DNA from: UBA1715 sp045615765
GTDB lineage: Bacteria > Bacteroidota > Bacteroidia > Bacteroidales > UBA1715
Reading direction: 5' to 3'
NCBI GenBank assembly: GCA_045615765.1
Contig: JAZLFM010000042.1
Location: 1 to 64,000, forward strand
DNA: 64,000 nucleotides
Shown here: positions 7,044 to 15,782 of the stretch, piece by piece
Layout of the letters: the number at the start of each line of letters is the position of its first letter
Position numbering within the stretch: position 1 is the first letter of the stretch
Notes under the pieces: generated by a model
Seen by the model: only the letters and a program-made list of their open reading frames with translations
What the model was told of the DNA's origin: nothing
The model's database searches: none
Made by a program: the position numbers and the translations under genes

Positions 7044-8153
7044 ATGAAAAAAGTACTTTTTATAGATAGAGATGGAACTATTTTGAAAGAACCAAGCGAC
7101 GAACAAGTTGATTCTTTTGAAAAATTTGATTTCTTACCAAATACGATTTCAGCATTGAAATCTATTTGTGAACATACAGATTATGAGCTTGTTATGGTTA
7201 CAAATCAAGATGGATTAGGAACTGATTCGTTTCCTGAAGATACATTTTGGCCAGTTCACAATCTCATGTTGTCGGTATTGAAATCCGAAGGGGTTGAATT
7301 CGCAGATATGTGCATAGATGCGTCGTTTGATTATGAAAATAAGCCAACTCGTAAGCCTGGCATTGGTATGTTGGGGAAATATTTTTCCGAAGACTATGAC
7401 TTACAACATTCGTATGTAATTGGCGATAGAAATACCGATGCACAGTTAGCTGTGAATTTAGGTTGCAAATCTTTGATAATTAGAGGCAACCACCTTGATG
7501 AAACTTCGTTGCCAGATTCTTGCGAATTGGTTGTAGATTCGTGGAACGAAATCGCGCAACGATTGACTTTCCCATTGCGATATGCACATGTTACTCGTAA
7601 CACAAACGAAACAAAAATCGATATAGAATTGTTACTTGATGGTCGTGGTAAGTCTGAAATTTCGACAGGTATAGGATTTTTCGACCACATGCTTGAACAA
7701 TTGGCTCGTCATTCAAATTGTGATTTGAAAATCAATGTAAAAGGCGACTTACACGTTGACGAACATCACACTATTGAAGATACCGGTATCGCTCTTGGTG
7801 AAGCATTTTTGCAAGCTTTGGGTAAGAAAGAACGTATTGAACGATATGGTTTCTTGTTGCCTATGGATGATTCTTTGGCACAGGTTGCTATTGATTTCTC
7901 TGGTCGCCCTTGGTTGATCTGGGACGTGGAATTTAAACGCGAGAAAGTAGGAGAGTTGCCAACCGAAATGTTGTATCATTTCTTCAAGTCATTCAGTGAT
8001 GCCGCAAAATGTAATTTGAATATTGCAATTCAAGGCGATAATGAGCATCATAAAATAGAAGCTATTTTTAAAGCATGGGCTAAATCAATAAAAATGGCAG
8101 TTTCTCGTAGCTTGAACAATCAATTGTTACCTTCTACAAAGGGATTGTTGTAG
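7044..8153 (+). CDS. hisB: Bifunctional histidinol-phosphatase / imidazoleglycerol-phosphate dehydratase
   Basis: One polypeptide of 369 residues catalyses two steps of histidine synthesis. The N-terminal HAD phosphatase (about 1-165) has the DxDGT motif with Asp8 and Asp10, VTNQDG, and IGDRNTDAQLA. The C-terminal IGP dehydratase (about 178-369) shows the His-rich metal sites DHMLEQLARH, DEHHTIEDTGIALGEA and DNEHHKIEAIFKAWAKS. No other his gene is in the window: it stands behind aguA-aguB instead of in a his operon, although other his genes may lie elsewhere. A terminator follows at 8181. Confidence 0.95.
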   Translation: MKKVLFIDRDGTILKEPSDEQVDSFEKFDFLPNTISALKSICEHTDYELVMVTNQDGLGTDSFPEDTFWPVHNLMLSVLKSEGVEFADMCIDASFDYENKPTRKPGIGMLGKYFSEDYDLQHSYVIGDRNTDAQLAVNLGCKSLIIRGNHLDETSLPDSCELVVDSWNEIAQRLTFPLRYAHVTRNTNETKIDIELLLDGRGKSEISTGIGFFDHMLEQLARHSNCDLKINVKGDLHVDEHHTIEDTGIALGEAFLQALGKKERIERYGFLLPMDDSLAQVAIDFSGRPWLIWDVEFKREKVGELPTEMLYHFFKSFSDAAKCNLNIAIQGDNEHHKIEAIFKAWAKSIKMAVSRSLNNQLLPSTKGLL

Positions 8154-8180
8154 TACGAAGATATGTTTTAGAATAAAAAA

Positions 8181-8206
8181 GGAATGCTATTCGGCGTTCC
8201 TTTTTT
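8181..8206. terminator. Terminator between hisB and metA
   Basis: GGAATGC (8181-8187) pairs with GCGTTCC (8194-8200) with one G-T pair, flanked by an A run upstream and a T run downstream. It can therefore serve both convergent genes. Confidence 0.85.
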
Positions 8207-8244
8207 GTTTATAGTAAATATTACAATTCTTTTTGAGAATATAA

Positions 8245-9147
8245 TTAATCCAATTTGTATGGTGTCTCTTGGTAAACGTAATAGTTTAACCAGTTGCTAT
8301 AAAGCAAGTTACCATGACTTCTCCAAGTGTTTTTAGGCTCTTGTGCAGGGTCATCGCCAGGGAAGTAGTTTTCAGGAACGTCAATGTCCATTCCTTTGCC
8401 TCTGTCGCGTAGAAATTCATCTCGTAAGGTAGTGACGTCGTATTCAGAGTGCCCGAAAACAAAGAAATCTTTGGAATCTTTCGATTTTATAAGATACGGA
8501 CCGATGCCTTCTCCTTCGCATATTACTTCTATGTCTTTACAAGCATCGATTTCCGATTGTTTTACGTATGAGTTACGCGAATGTGGCACAAAAAATTCGT
8601 CATCAAAACCTCTAACGATAGGTTCTGTTCTATTGAGTACGCTATGACGGAATACGCCAAATATTTTATCGTCTCGCCAATATTTATTTATACCATAGAA
8701 ATAGTATAATGCGGCGAATGCTCCCCAACAAATGTGGAATACAGAAGTAACATTTTTGCGTGACCATTCATAAATTTCGGTTAATTCTTTCCAAAATGTT
8801 ACGTCCTCGTATTGTAAATGATCGATAGGAGCGCCTGTTATAATTAAACCGTCTAGTTTACCAACATTGTCAAATGATTGGTAAAATGTCTGTAAGTATT
8901 CCGAAGAAGTATGACTTGGCGTGTGTGTTTTAGTGTACAACAAAACAACTTCAACTTGCAATGGAGTGTTTGATAACATTCTAATGAGTTGCGTCTCAGT
9001 TTTCTCCTTTATTGGCATCAGATTCAAAATACCTATGCGGATAGGGCGAATGTCTTGCGTAATCGCACGGCTATTCGACATAACAAATACATTCTCGTTT
9101 TTAAGAATGTCCGCAGCAGGTAATTTGTCCGGAATATTTACTGGCAT
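8245..9147 (-). CDS. metA: Homoserine O-acyltransferase (MetA family)
   Basis: Activates homoserine for methionine synthesis by transferring an acyl group from acyl-CoA. The 300-residue protein is full length for MetA. The nucleophile is Cys140 in HICWGAFAALYYFYGI, and the catalytic His233 and Glu235 lie in FVFGHSEYD. The acyl-specificity position (E. coli Gly111, succinyl; Glu in acetyl-using homologues) is Asp109 here (TGAPID), aligned two residues short of E. coli because of a small deletion. An acidic residue favours acetyl-CoA, but Asp is not the standard choice. The leader is short (promoter at 9167-9174), so no SAM riboswitch fits. Confidence 0.95.
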   Translation of the reverse strand: MPVNIPDKLPAADILKNENVFVMSNSRAITQDIRPIRIGILNLMPIKEKTETQLIRMLSNTPLQVEVVLLYTKTHTPSHTSSEYLQTFYQSFDNVGKLDGLIITGAPIDHLQYEDVTFWKELTEIYEWSRKNVTSVFHICWGAFAALYYFYGINKYWRDDKIFGVFRHSVLNRTEPIVRGFDDEFFVPHSRNSYVKQSEIDACKDIEVICEGEGIGPYLIKSKDSKDFFVFGHSEYDVTTLRDEFLRDRGKGMDIDVPENYFPGDDPAQEPKNTWRSHGNLLYSNWLNYYVYQETPYKLD

Positions 9148-9166
9148 ACTCTATATTAAAGTCGTG

Positions 9167-9174
9167 CAAATGTA
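9167..9174 (-). promoter_or_regulatory. -7 box of the metA promoter
   Basis: On the minus strand the sequence reads TACATTTGCACGAC, a full match to TAnnTTTGCnnC, 20 bases upstream of the metA ATG. The transcript leader should be only about 10-15 bases long. Confidence 0.75.
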
Positions 9175-9363
9175 TTAATTTTAATGGAATGAACCCATTT
9201 TTTCTAATCATTTCGTATGGATGGAATAAATATACTATTTGGTAGGAATGTTATTGTATTGTGGAAAAATGATGCTTTTTTCCATAAAAAATCCCTTTCG
9301 AAAATGGACTTTTTTTATTGTGCTTTCAATTTTAAACTAAAAAACGATAAAATAATTATGATT

Positions 9364-9371
9364 TATATTTG
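9364..9371 (+). promoter_or_regulatory. -7 box of the asnA promoter
   Basis: TATATTTG lies 28 bases before the first possible ATG of asnA (9400) and 37 before the preferred one. No clear -33 box is seen in the A/T-rich DNA upstream. Confidence 0.55.
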
Positions 9372-9408
9372 AAAAAGTATAGTTTTGTATAAAAATTAAA
9401 TGGGAGTT

Positions 9409-10419
9409 ATGTCAGGCTTATTTATTCCGAAAAATTACAGTTCTTTGTTGGACTTACAACAAACAGAACTTGCAATAAAATTAATTAAGGACACTTTTGA
9501 AAAGAATTTGTCTGTTGGTTTATGTCTTCGTCGTGTTACGGCGCCATTGTTTGTACTTAAAGGTACAGGAATCAATGATGATTTGAATGGAACGGAACGA
9601 AAAGTTACTTTCCCGGTAAAAGACCTTGACGATCGTCAGGCTGAAGTTGTGAATTCCTTGGCAAAATGGAAACGAATGGCTTTGGCAAAATATAATATCA
9701 AACCAGGATATGGCGTTTTGACCGATATGAATGCTATTCGTCCGGACGAAGAGTTGGATAATATACATTCTTTATATGTAGATCAATGGGATTGGGAACG
9801 TACAATTGCTCCAGAAGAAAGAAATATCTCTTTCCTTCGATTGATTGTTAAGCGCATTTATGATGTTTTGAAACATACAGAATATGTAATTTCTGAAGAA
9901 TATCCTCAAATTTCTCCGATTTTGCCTGAAAAAATCACATTTATAACATCGGAAGAGTTGTTGCAGAAATATCCAAACCTTACATCTAAAGAGCGTGAAA
10001 CTGCAGCTGCGAAAGAATTTGGTGCTGTTTTTTTGATTGGAATTGGCGACGAACTTTCAAATGGCGAAAAACACGATGGCCGTGCTCCTGATTATGATGA
10101 TTGGAGTTTGAATGGTGATATTTTATTATGGAATCCGGTTTTGGAAAGTTCTTTCGAAATTTCTTCTATGGGTATTCGCGTTGATGCAAAAGCAATGGAA
10201 TATCAATTGAAGAAAGCAAATGCCGAAAATCGTAAAGAACTTATGTTCCACAAAATGTTGTTGAATAATGAACTTCCATTGTCTATCGGTGGTGGAATAG
10301 GTCAGAGTCGTCTATGTATGTTCTTCTTACGTAAGGCACATATTGGTGAAGTTCAAAGTTCTTTGTGGCCAACAGAAATGGTAGAAAAATGTGCTGCAAA
10401 TAATATCAATTTGATTTAA
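9409..10419 (+). CDS. asnA: Aspartate--ammonia ligase (asparagine synthetase A)
   Basis: Makes asparagine from aspartate and free ammonia with ATP cleavage to AMP. The protein has the class II aminoacyl-tRNA-synthetase fold of AsnA: LRRVTAPLFVLKGTGINDDLNG near the N-terminus, VDQWDWER, EFGAVFLIGIG, DDWSLNGDILLWNP, and the C-terminal motif 3 LPLSIGGGIGQSRLCMFFLRK. I prefer the ATG at 9409 because the protein then begins MSGLFIPKNY, where homologues begin. An in-frame ATG at 9400 would add three residues. It is a single gene with its own promoter and terminator, divergent from metA. Confidence 0.95.
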   Translation: MSGLFIPKNYSSLLDLQQTELAIKLIKDTFEKNLSVGLCLRRVTAPLFVLKGTGINDDLNGTERKVTFPVKDLDDRQAEVVNSLAKWKRMALAKYNIKPGYGVLTDMNAIRPDEELDNIHSLYVDQWDWERTIAPEERNISFLRLIVKRIYDVLKHTEYVISEEYPQISPILPEKITFITSEELLQKYPNLTSKERETAAAKEFGAVFLIGIGDELSNGEKHDGRAPDYDDWSLNGDILLWNPVLESSFEISSMGIRVDAKAMEYQLKKANAENRKELMFHKMLLNNELPLSIGGGIGQSRLCMFFLRKAHIGEVQSSLWPTEMVEKCAANNINLI

Positions 10420-10442
10420 TAAATATTTCTCTATAACGAAAA

Positions 10443-10474
10443 AGCAGAATCACTAAAGTGGTTCTGCTTTTTTT
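10443..10474 (+). terminator. asnA terminator
   Basis: AGCAGAATCAC pairs with GTGGTTCTGCT around a TAAA loop (10443-10468, one G-T pair), followed by seven T. Confidence 0.9.
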
Positions 10475-10490
10475 ATGGGTATTCATAAAA

Positions 10491-10520
10491 AAAAGGGAAG
10501 AATCGAAATTCCTCCCTTTT
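10491..10520 (-). terminator. gpmI terminator
   Basis: An inverted repeat of about 13 bases (AAAAGGGAAGAAT / ATTCCTCCCTTTT with one G-T pair) around CGAA. On the minus strand it is followed by a T run. Confidence 0.85.
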
Positions 10521-10537
10521 TTATAGAATAGATATAT

Positions 10538-12070
10538 CTATTTTGTAATAAGATTTTTACCTGTCATATCTGCAGGTTGTGCAATTTCTAGAATGCTGCA
10601 GATTGAAGGAGCAACGTCAGCTAAAATACCATTTTCTACTTTGGCTGCTTTGTTTTCTGTTACATATACGAATGGAACAGGATTCAAAGAGTGAGCAGTA
10701 TTTGGTGTTCCGTCTGGGTTGATTGCATTGTCGGCATTACCGTGGTCTGCAATGATAATTGTTTCGTAACCCATTGATTTTGCAGCTTCTACAGTATCTT
10801 TTACACAAGCGTCAATTGCTACAACAGCTTTTTCAATTGCAGAATAAATACCTGTGTGGCCAACCATATCACCATTTGCGTAGTTAACAACGATAAAGTC
10901 GAATTTATCGCTCTTGATAGCTTCAACTAATTTGTCTTTTACTTCGTAAGCGCTCATTTCTGGCTTTAAGTCGTATGTTGCAACTTTAGGAGAAGGAACA
11001 AGAATACGTTCTTCTTTTTCGTATGGAGTTTCTCTACCGCCATTGAAGAAGAATGTTACATGCGCATATTTTTCAGTTTCTGCTATATGTAATTGTGTCA
11101 TTCCTAGACCAGAAAGATATTCACCAAGCGTATTTTGTACATTTTCTTTGTCGAAAAGGATGTGAACGCCAGTGAAAGAAGCATCGTAAGGAGTCATGCA
11201 ATAATATTGCAATCCAGGAATTGTATTCATACCAGCTTCTGGCATATCTTTTTGTGTAAGAACAACTGTAAGTTCTTTTGCACGGTCGTTACGGTAGTTG
11301 AAGAAAATAACAACATCACCTTCTTTGATTCTTCCGTCAACAGAAGCGTTAACGATTGGTTCTATAAATTCATCAGTACCTTTGTGTTCTGCACAGTCAG
11401 AATCGTAGCTTTCTTGCATAGCTTGAACCATATCAGTAGCTTTTTTACCGATACCGTTAACCAATAAATCATAAGCAACTTTTACGCGTTCCCAACGTTT
11501 GTCACGATCCATTGCGTAGAAACGACCAACGATAGAAGCGATGTGACCTGTATTTTTAGCCAATTGTTTTTCAAGTTGTTCAATGAAACCTTTACCGCTC
11601 TTAGGGTCGGTGTCGCGACCATCCATAAAGCAGTGTACGAATGTATTGTCTATACCATATTCTTTTGAGATTTCAATTAATTTGAAAAGATGGTCAAGAG
11701 AACTATGTACGCCACCGTTAGAAACCAATCCCATTAAATGGATTTGTTTACCTTTTTCTTTAGCGTATGAGAATGCGTTAACGATTTCTTTGTTTTGTAG
11801 GATTGAATTGTCAGCGCAAGCTCTGTTGATTTTTACTAAATCTTGGTAAACAACACGACCAGCACCAATATTCAAGTGACCAACTTCTGAGTTACCCATT
11901 TGACCATCAGGCAAACCAACATTTTCGCCAGATGCTTGTAATTGTGAATGTGGATAGTTTTCCAACAAGTAATCCCAATATGGAGTTGGAGTAGAAGAGA
12001 TTACATCGGCTTTTGTTTTGTTGCCAATGCCCCAACCGTCAAGAATCATTAAAAGAGCTTTGTGTTTCAT
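10538..12070 (-). CDS. gpmI: 2,3-bisphosphoglycerate-independent phosphoglycerate mutase
   Basis: Interconverts 3- and 2-phosphoglycerate in glycolysis. It is a 510-residue, Mn-dependent enzyme of the alkaline-phosphatase superfamily. Metal and catalytic residues are visible: Asp11 in MILDGWG, Ser61 (the phosphoserine) in GQMGNSEVGHLNIGAGR, VHCFMDGRDTDP, IVGRFYAMDRDKRW, FNYRNDRA, the metal-binding NYANGDMVGHTG, and ADHGNAD. Length is standard. It has its own promoter with a full consensus -7 box and a leader that begins with a short hairpin. Confidence 0.97.
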   Translation of the reverse strand: MKHKALLMILDGWGIGNKTKADVISSTPTPYWDYLLENYPHSQLQASGENVGLPDGQMGNSEVGHLNIGAGRVVYQDLVKINRACADNSILQNKEIVNAFSYAKEKGKQIHLMGLVSNGGVHSSLDHLFKLIEISKEYGIDNTFVHCFMDGRDTDPKSGKGFIEQLEKQLAKNTGHIASIVGRFYAMDRDKRWERVKVAYDLLVNGIGKKATDMVQAMQESYDSDCAEHKGTDEFIEPIVNASVDGRIKEGDVVIFFNYRNDRAKELTVVLTQKDMPEAGMNTIPGLQYYCMTPYDASFTGVHILFDKENVQNTLGEYLSGLGMTQLHIAETEKYAHVTFFFNGGRETPYEKEERILVPSPKVATYDLKPEMSAYEVKDKLVEAIKSDKFDFIVVNYANGDMVGHTGIYSAIEKAVVAIDACVKDTVEAAKSMGYETIIIADHGNADNAINPDGTPNTAHSLNPVPFVYVTENKAAKVENGILADVAPSICSILEIAQPADMTGKNLITK

Positions 12071-12100
12071 AATTTTATAATTGTATTTCTGAATTTACAA

Positions 12101-12117
12101 GGAGGTCTATATCCTCC
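12101..12117 (-). promoter_or_regulatory. Hairpin at the 5' end of the gpmI leader
   Basis: GGAGG and CCTCC flank a 7-base loop. From the -7 box the transcript should begin close to 12118, so the hairpin sits at the very 5' end of the mRNA, far (about 30 bases) from the ATG. A role in mRNA stability is an inference. Confidence 0.4.
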
Positions 12118-12124
12118 ATTAATT

Positions 12125-12136
12125 GTTGCAAAGGTA
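12125..12136 (-). promoter_or_regulatory. -7 region of the gpmI promoter
   Basis: The minus strand reads TACCTTTGCAAC, matching every fixed base of the extended consensus TAnnTTTGCnnC. Confidence 0.8.
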
Positions 12137-12255
12137 CGAAAAATTAGATAAGTACGATAAAAGTTTTTGTTATTAACAGTTGAAAGGTTTTGCATTTGGC
12201 AAAATATTGTAGAAATGAATAATATAAATTTTATCGTTTATGTTATGTGTTTTTC

Positions 12256-12263
12256 TATATTTG
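12256..12263 (+). promoter_or_regulatory. -7 box ahead of the helicase-nuclease gene
   Basis: TATATTTG 28 bases before the ATG at 12292. It is the only good box in this 220-base gap on the plus strand. Confidence 0.55.
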
Positions 12264-12291
12264 TTAATGGATATTATGTATTTATTTGGGA

Positions 12292-15200
12292 ATGAATAGA
12301 AAAGATATTGGAAAAATTATTTCTAAGGCAATCAGAAAAGGAAAGTTCGTTTATATCAGCTATGTAAATAAACAGAATGAAGAAACAAAATACTGGATAG
12401 CAGTTTATGATATTTACATGGAAGGGGATGAACCTTTATTGAAGTGTGAAATGTACAATCCTTCCAAAAATATAGATGGAACTTTGATTAGCGACAGATT
12501 ATCATTTAATAGTATTCAATCGGCAATTATAATCGAATTTTCCAATTATGATGTTCCAGAAGCATTGTTAAAGAAGTTAGAAAGCTATACAGGGAAATAT
12601 GATTGGCTTGAATATGATACTGATGTTCGTTGTTTACTGAATTATTATGAACAATGTAACTTTTATGATAAAGATCCTTATCAAAAAAAGGGTTATAAAA
12701 TGATTCGTGGAATTGACTACCATGTTCTTCGTGAAAGAAAAACGTATCTTTTGAGTAAAGAACAAAAAGAGGATGTTGTAATGCTTTGTCAAAAACAATT
12801 GTATCAAAAAGAAAATTTAAAGTTTTGCGAACTGGCCTTGTCTAGGCTTTCAATTGATAAGGATGAAAAAAAATATGTCGTATGTTATAATAATGTAAAT
12901 TTTGATCCTAAACGTGGCGTTTTATGTTTAGATGATACGTTGCGTTTTAATAAAACATTTCTGCATAAACGAATCTTTGAAGATAAGATTTCGGAAGAGG
13001 AAAAATCTTCATTGTTTCAATATTCAGAGATGAATATTGATGATTTTATTGAACTATTTAAAAATAATGAGCGTGAAGGAGAGGCGATAATAGAATCAAA
13101 TCTACGTCCTGGAGAATCAATAAATAATCGTCCTGATCTAATGCTATTAGAGCGTGATGTCGCTATTGATCTGAGGAAAACTTATGATGCCATTGTTGAA
13201 CGTGACATAAAACATGATTTGAATGTACCGTTAAAAGCTTTTTTAGGTAAAATCACAAAAAAAGATAAACGAAGAAAAGAACCAGAAATTATAATATGCG
13301 ATAATAAGATTAATGTAGATCAAACACGTGTTTTGTATAATGCTTTGTCTCAACCTGTGACATATGTGCAAGGCCCTCCAGGTACAGGAAAAACACAAAC
13401 CATTTTAAATGTGGTGTTAAATGCTTTTTATAATAAAAAAACTGTGCTTGTATGTTCTTCTAATAATAAACCTGTAGATGGAATTATAGAGAAACTATCT
13501 ATGGAATATAACGGGGAAAAAATACCATTTCCTTTTCTTCGTATGGGAAATTATGATCAGGTAAAGATAGCTTTAGAGAGAATAAATGAATTATTCCAAC
13601 TGAAGATAACACATAATCCTGATGATGAAAAGTTAAAAAAAATAAAAAGTACGACAAGTTTCAAGAATGAAAAATTAAATAATATTCTAAAAAGGCAACA
13701 AGAATATGCAGACGCTTTAAGTTATCTTAAGGATGCCGAAAAACTTCAAAGAATTGTTGTTGATCAGAAAAGTCAATTTGCGTATAAAGTAAATGAAACA
13801 GTTGCAAAACTTAAGAATGATATACTTCAAAAACCTGAGGTAAGGAATCAAGAATTAGATGGTTTGTTTACTTCATTAGAAGACGATCATTATTTGAAAC
13901 AATGGATGTTTTATACTTCATTGAAATGTATTTTGACTTTACAGAAAAAAGATTTTGCAGAATTACGTTCTATATGTGAAATTAAAGAGGAGAAGGATAA
14001 AGTAGTAGAGTTTAATAGGTGGTTGTCTGATGATACAAATATGAAGAAATTTGTAAGAGCATTTCCAATTATTTTTACAACAAACATTTCTTCTCGTAGA
14101 TTAGGAACACCGAATTTTATGTTTGATTTGGTGATAATGGATGAAGCAGGACAGTGTAATGTAGCTCATTCTTTAATTCCTATTACAAAGGCTGATTCTC
14201 TATTGTTGGTAGGTGACCCTAGGCAATTAAAGCCTATTGTAGTTTTGGAGGATTCTATAAATTCTCAACTGAGGAAATATAATGTTATATCGGAAGATTA
14301 TGATTATAAAAATAATTCAATACTTGATATAATGCAGAAACACGATACAATTTCGCAACGTGTACTTTTGACATATCATTATCGTTGTGCTAAGCATATT
14401 ATAGATTTTTCGAACAAGAAGTATTACAATTCTGCATTAAATTTATCCTCTATCAAAGATAATGGTGAACTGATATATATACCTGTTGAAAATAAGAATA
14501 TATCTGGTCGGAATTCATTTATAGATGAAGCAAAGGAAATTGTCCGATATATAAAAGATAATAATTTGAAAGATGCGATGATTGTAACTCCATTTGTCCA
14601 TCAGAGGGATTTGTTAAATAGTTTATTGCAAGAAGAGGGGATTACGGAAATAGAATGTGGAACTGTTCATTCCATGCAGGGTGGAGAAAAACAGACAATT
14701 ATTTTGTCCACGGCACTTTCGTTAAAAACAAGTCAACGTACTTTTGAATGGCTGAAAAATAATGCAGAACTAATAAATGTTGCGGTAACTAGAGCTAAAA
14801 AGAATCTTGTTGTTGTAAGTGATGATGAAGCAGTTTCGTTATTGTCAAAAGGAGAAAAAAGTGATTTGGTTGATTTGATACAATATGTGAAAAACAATGG
14901 TGTGATAGAAGTTCCCCGAAGCGAGGTGTTGAAATTAGATATAGCAAAATCAAATGGAAGCAATTATGAAAATGAATTTTATAAAACGATTAGCCAGTTT
15001 TGTTCTGTTCATGATTCTTTTGAAGCCAAAAGGAATAGACCTTTTAGTGATATTTTTGCAGATGATGAAGAGTTAAGAAAAGATGGTTCTCACTTTGATT
15101 GTATTCTTTACGAGAAAAGATTAGGAAGAATTTATCCGAAAATCGCTATTGAAATAAATGGAGGAGAACATTTTGGTGATAAAAAGAGAGAAGAAGCCGA

Positions 15201-15603
15201 TAATAGAAAAAAGAGAATATGTGAGCAAAAAGGGTTGATGTTTTTTGTTATTAGTAATTCGTTTGTTAAGTCGTATGAACAAATTCGAACAATTATTTTA
15301 AACTCGAGGGAGGCCTTGGATACTCAAGGATCTTTGTTTGAAACTCTTGAATATTTAGAAAGTGGTTTTAGTGAAAAAGTAGATAGTGATAATGGTGGCT
15401 TTTGTATTCGCTGTGGTGGGTCTATTGGGTATAATTCGGAAGTTCCTTATTGTAGAAGTTGCTATTTTTCTTGGAAGACTAGTAAAATAAGTGGTTATTC
15501 TTCTGAAAAATATTGTCATTCATGTGGTAATAATGATGTTGCAATATGTCTAAATCGTCCATTATGCAAATCGTGTTTTAAGGAAAGTACCTCTCTAATA
15601 TAA
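12292..15603 (+). CDS. Superfamily 1 helicase fused to PD-(D/E)xK nuclease and zinc ribbons
   Basis: The protein has 1,103 residues from the ATG at 12292 (a TTG at 12286 is the alternative). Domains in order: an N-terminal WYL-like beta-domain (about 8-85); a long linker; an SF1 DNA2/Upf1-type helicase (about 340-880) with GPPGTGKT (361-368), MDEAGQ (about 616-621), GDPRQLKP, YHYRC, VHSMQGGE and VAVTRAKKN; a nuclease-like domain with DGSHFD (Asp931, Asp936) and IEINGGEHF (Glu954); and two C-terminal zinc ribbons starting at Cys1038 (CIRCG, CRSC, CHSCG, CKSC). The full helicase motif set and the D...ExN core suggest an active DNA- or RNA-processing enzyme. It stands alone with its own promoter between gpmI and the trp operon. 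I infer an accessory or defence-type role; the cellular function is unknown. Confidence 0.85.
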   Translation: MNRKDIGKIISKAIRKGKFVYISYVNKQNEETKYWIAVYDIYMEGDEPLLKCEMYNPSKNIDGTLISDRLSFNSIQSAIIIEFSNYDVPEALLKKLESYTGKYDWLEYDTDVRCLLNYYEQCNFYDKDPYQKKGYKMIRGIDYHVLRERKTYLLSKEQKEDVVMLCQKQLYQKENLKFCELALSRLSIDKDEKKYVVCYNNVNFDPKRGVLCLDDTLRFNKTFLHKRIFEDKISEEEKSSLFQYSEMNIDDFIELFKNNEREGEAIIESNLRPGESINNRPDLMLLERDVAIDLRKTYDAIVERDIKHDLNVPLKAFLGKITKKDKRRKEPEIIICDNKINVDQTRVLYNALSQPVTYVQGPPGTGKTQTILNVVLNAFYNKKTVLVCSSNNKPVDGIIEKLSMEYNGEKIPFPFLRMGNYDQVKIALERINELFQLKITHNPDDEKLKKIKSTTSFKNEKLNNILKRQQEYADALSYLKDAEKLQRIVVDQKSQFAYKVNETVAKLKNDILQKPEVRNQELDGLFTSLEDDHYLKQWMFYTSLKCILTLQKKDFAELRSICEIKEEKDKVVEFNRWLSDDTNMKKFVRAFPIIFTTNISSRRLGTPNFMFDLVIMDEAGQCNVAHSLIPITKADSLLLVGDPRQLKPIVVLEDSINSQLRKYNVISEDYDYKNNSILDIMQKHDTISQRVLLTYHYRCAKHIIDFSNKKYYNSALNLSSIKDNGELIYIPVENKNISGRNSFIDEAKEIVRYIKDNNLKDAMIVTPFVHQRDLLNSLLQEEGITEIECGTVHSMQGGEKQTIILSTALSLKTSQRTFEWLKNNAELINVAVTRAKKNLVVVSDDEAVSLLSKGEKSDLVDLIQYVKNNGVIEVPRSEVLKLDIAKSNGSNYENEFYKTISQFCSVHDSFEAKRNRPFSDIFADDEELRKDGSHFDCILYEKRLGRIYPKIAIEINGGEHFGDKKREEADNRKKRICEQKGLMFFVISNSFVKSYEQIRTIILNSREALDTQGSLFETLEYLESGFSEKVDSDNGGFCIRCGGSIGYNSEVPYCRSCYFSWKTSKISGYSSEKYCHSCGNNDVAICLNRPLCKSCFKESTSLI

Positions 15604-15687
15604 AATATTTGTTTCCCAGTAAAAAGTACTGTTGAATTAAACAATACTGAAATTAAAATATAAAATTGTAAGAAAAAAACTGTTTTC

Positions 15688-15718
15688 TTTGCATATTTTG
15701 AAAAAAACTATAATTTTG
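15688..15718 (+). promoter_or_regulatory. Promoter of the trp operon
   Basis: TTTG at 15688-15691, exactly 19 bases, then TAATTTTG at 15711-15718: a perfect fit to the Bacteroidota -33/-7 arrangement. Transcription should begin near 15725, about 20 bases ahead of the leader peptide start. Confidence 0.8.
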
Positions 15719-15746
15719 TGTTACATTTTTATGGCAAATGATTAGT

Positions 15747-15782
15747 ATGTTTAACAAATATTGGTGGCAATTCTTGGGATGA
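15747..15782 (+). CDS. trpL: Trp leader peptide
   Basis: An 11-codon reading frame, MFNKYWWQFLG then TGA, lies between the trp promoter and the trp terminator hairpin. It carries two adjacent Trp codons (15762-15767) plus Phe and Tyr codons. Trp is rare, so tandem Trp codons in an 11-codon frame directly ahead of trpB are strong evidence for a leader peptide that senses charged tRNA-Trp. No Shine-Dalgarno sequence is seen, as is usual in this phylum. Confidence 0.85.
   Translation: MFNKYWWQFLG

Noticed and set aside
7044..8153. A histidine operon around hisB
   Set aside because: The neighbours are aguA-aguB and metA; no other his gene or his leader peptide lies in the window.
9148..9399. 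SAM riboswitch upstream of metA
   Set aside because: The -7 box lies 20 bases before the start codon, leaving a leader too short for any SAM riboswitch class, and no matching fold is seen further up.
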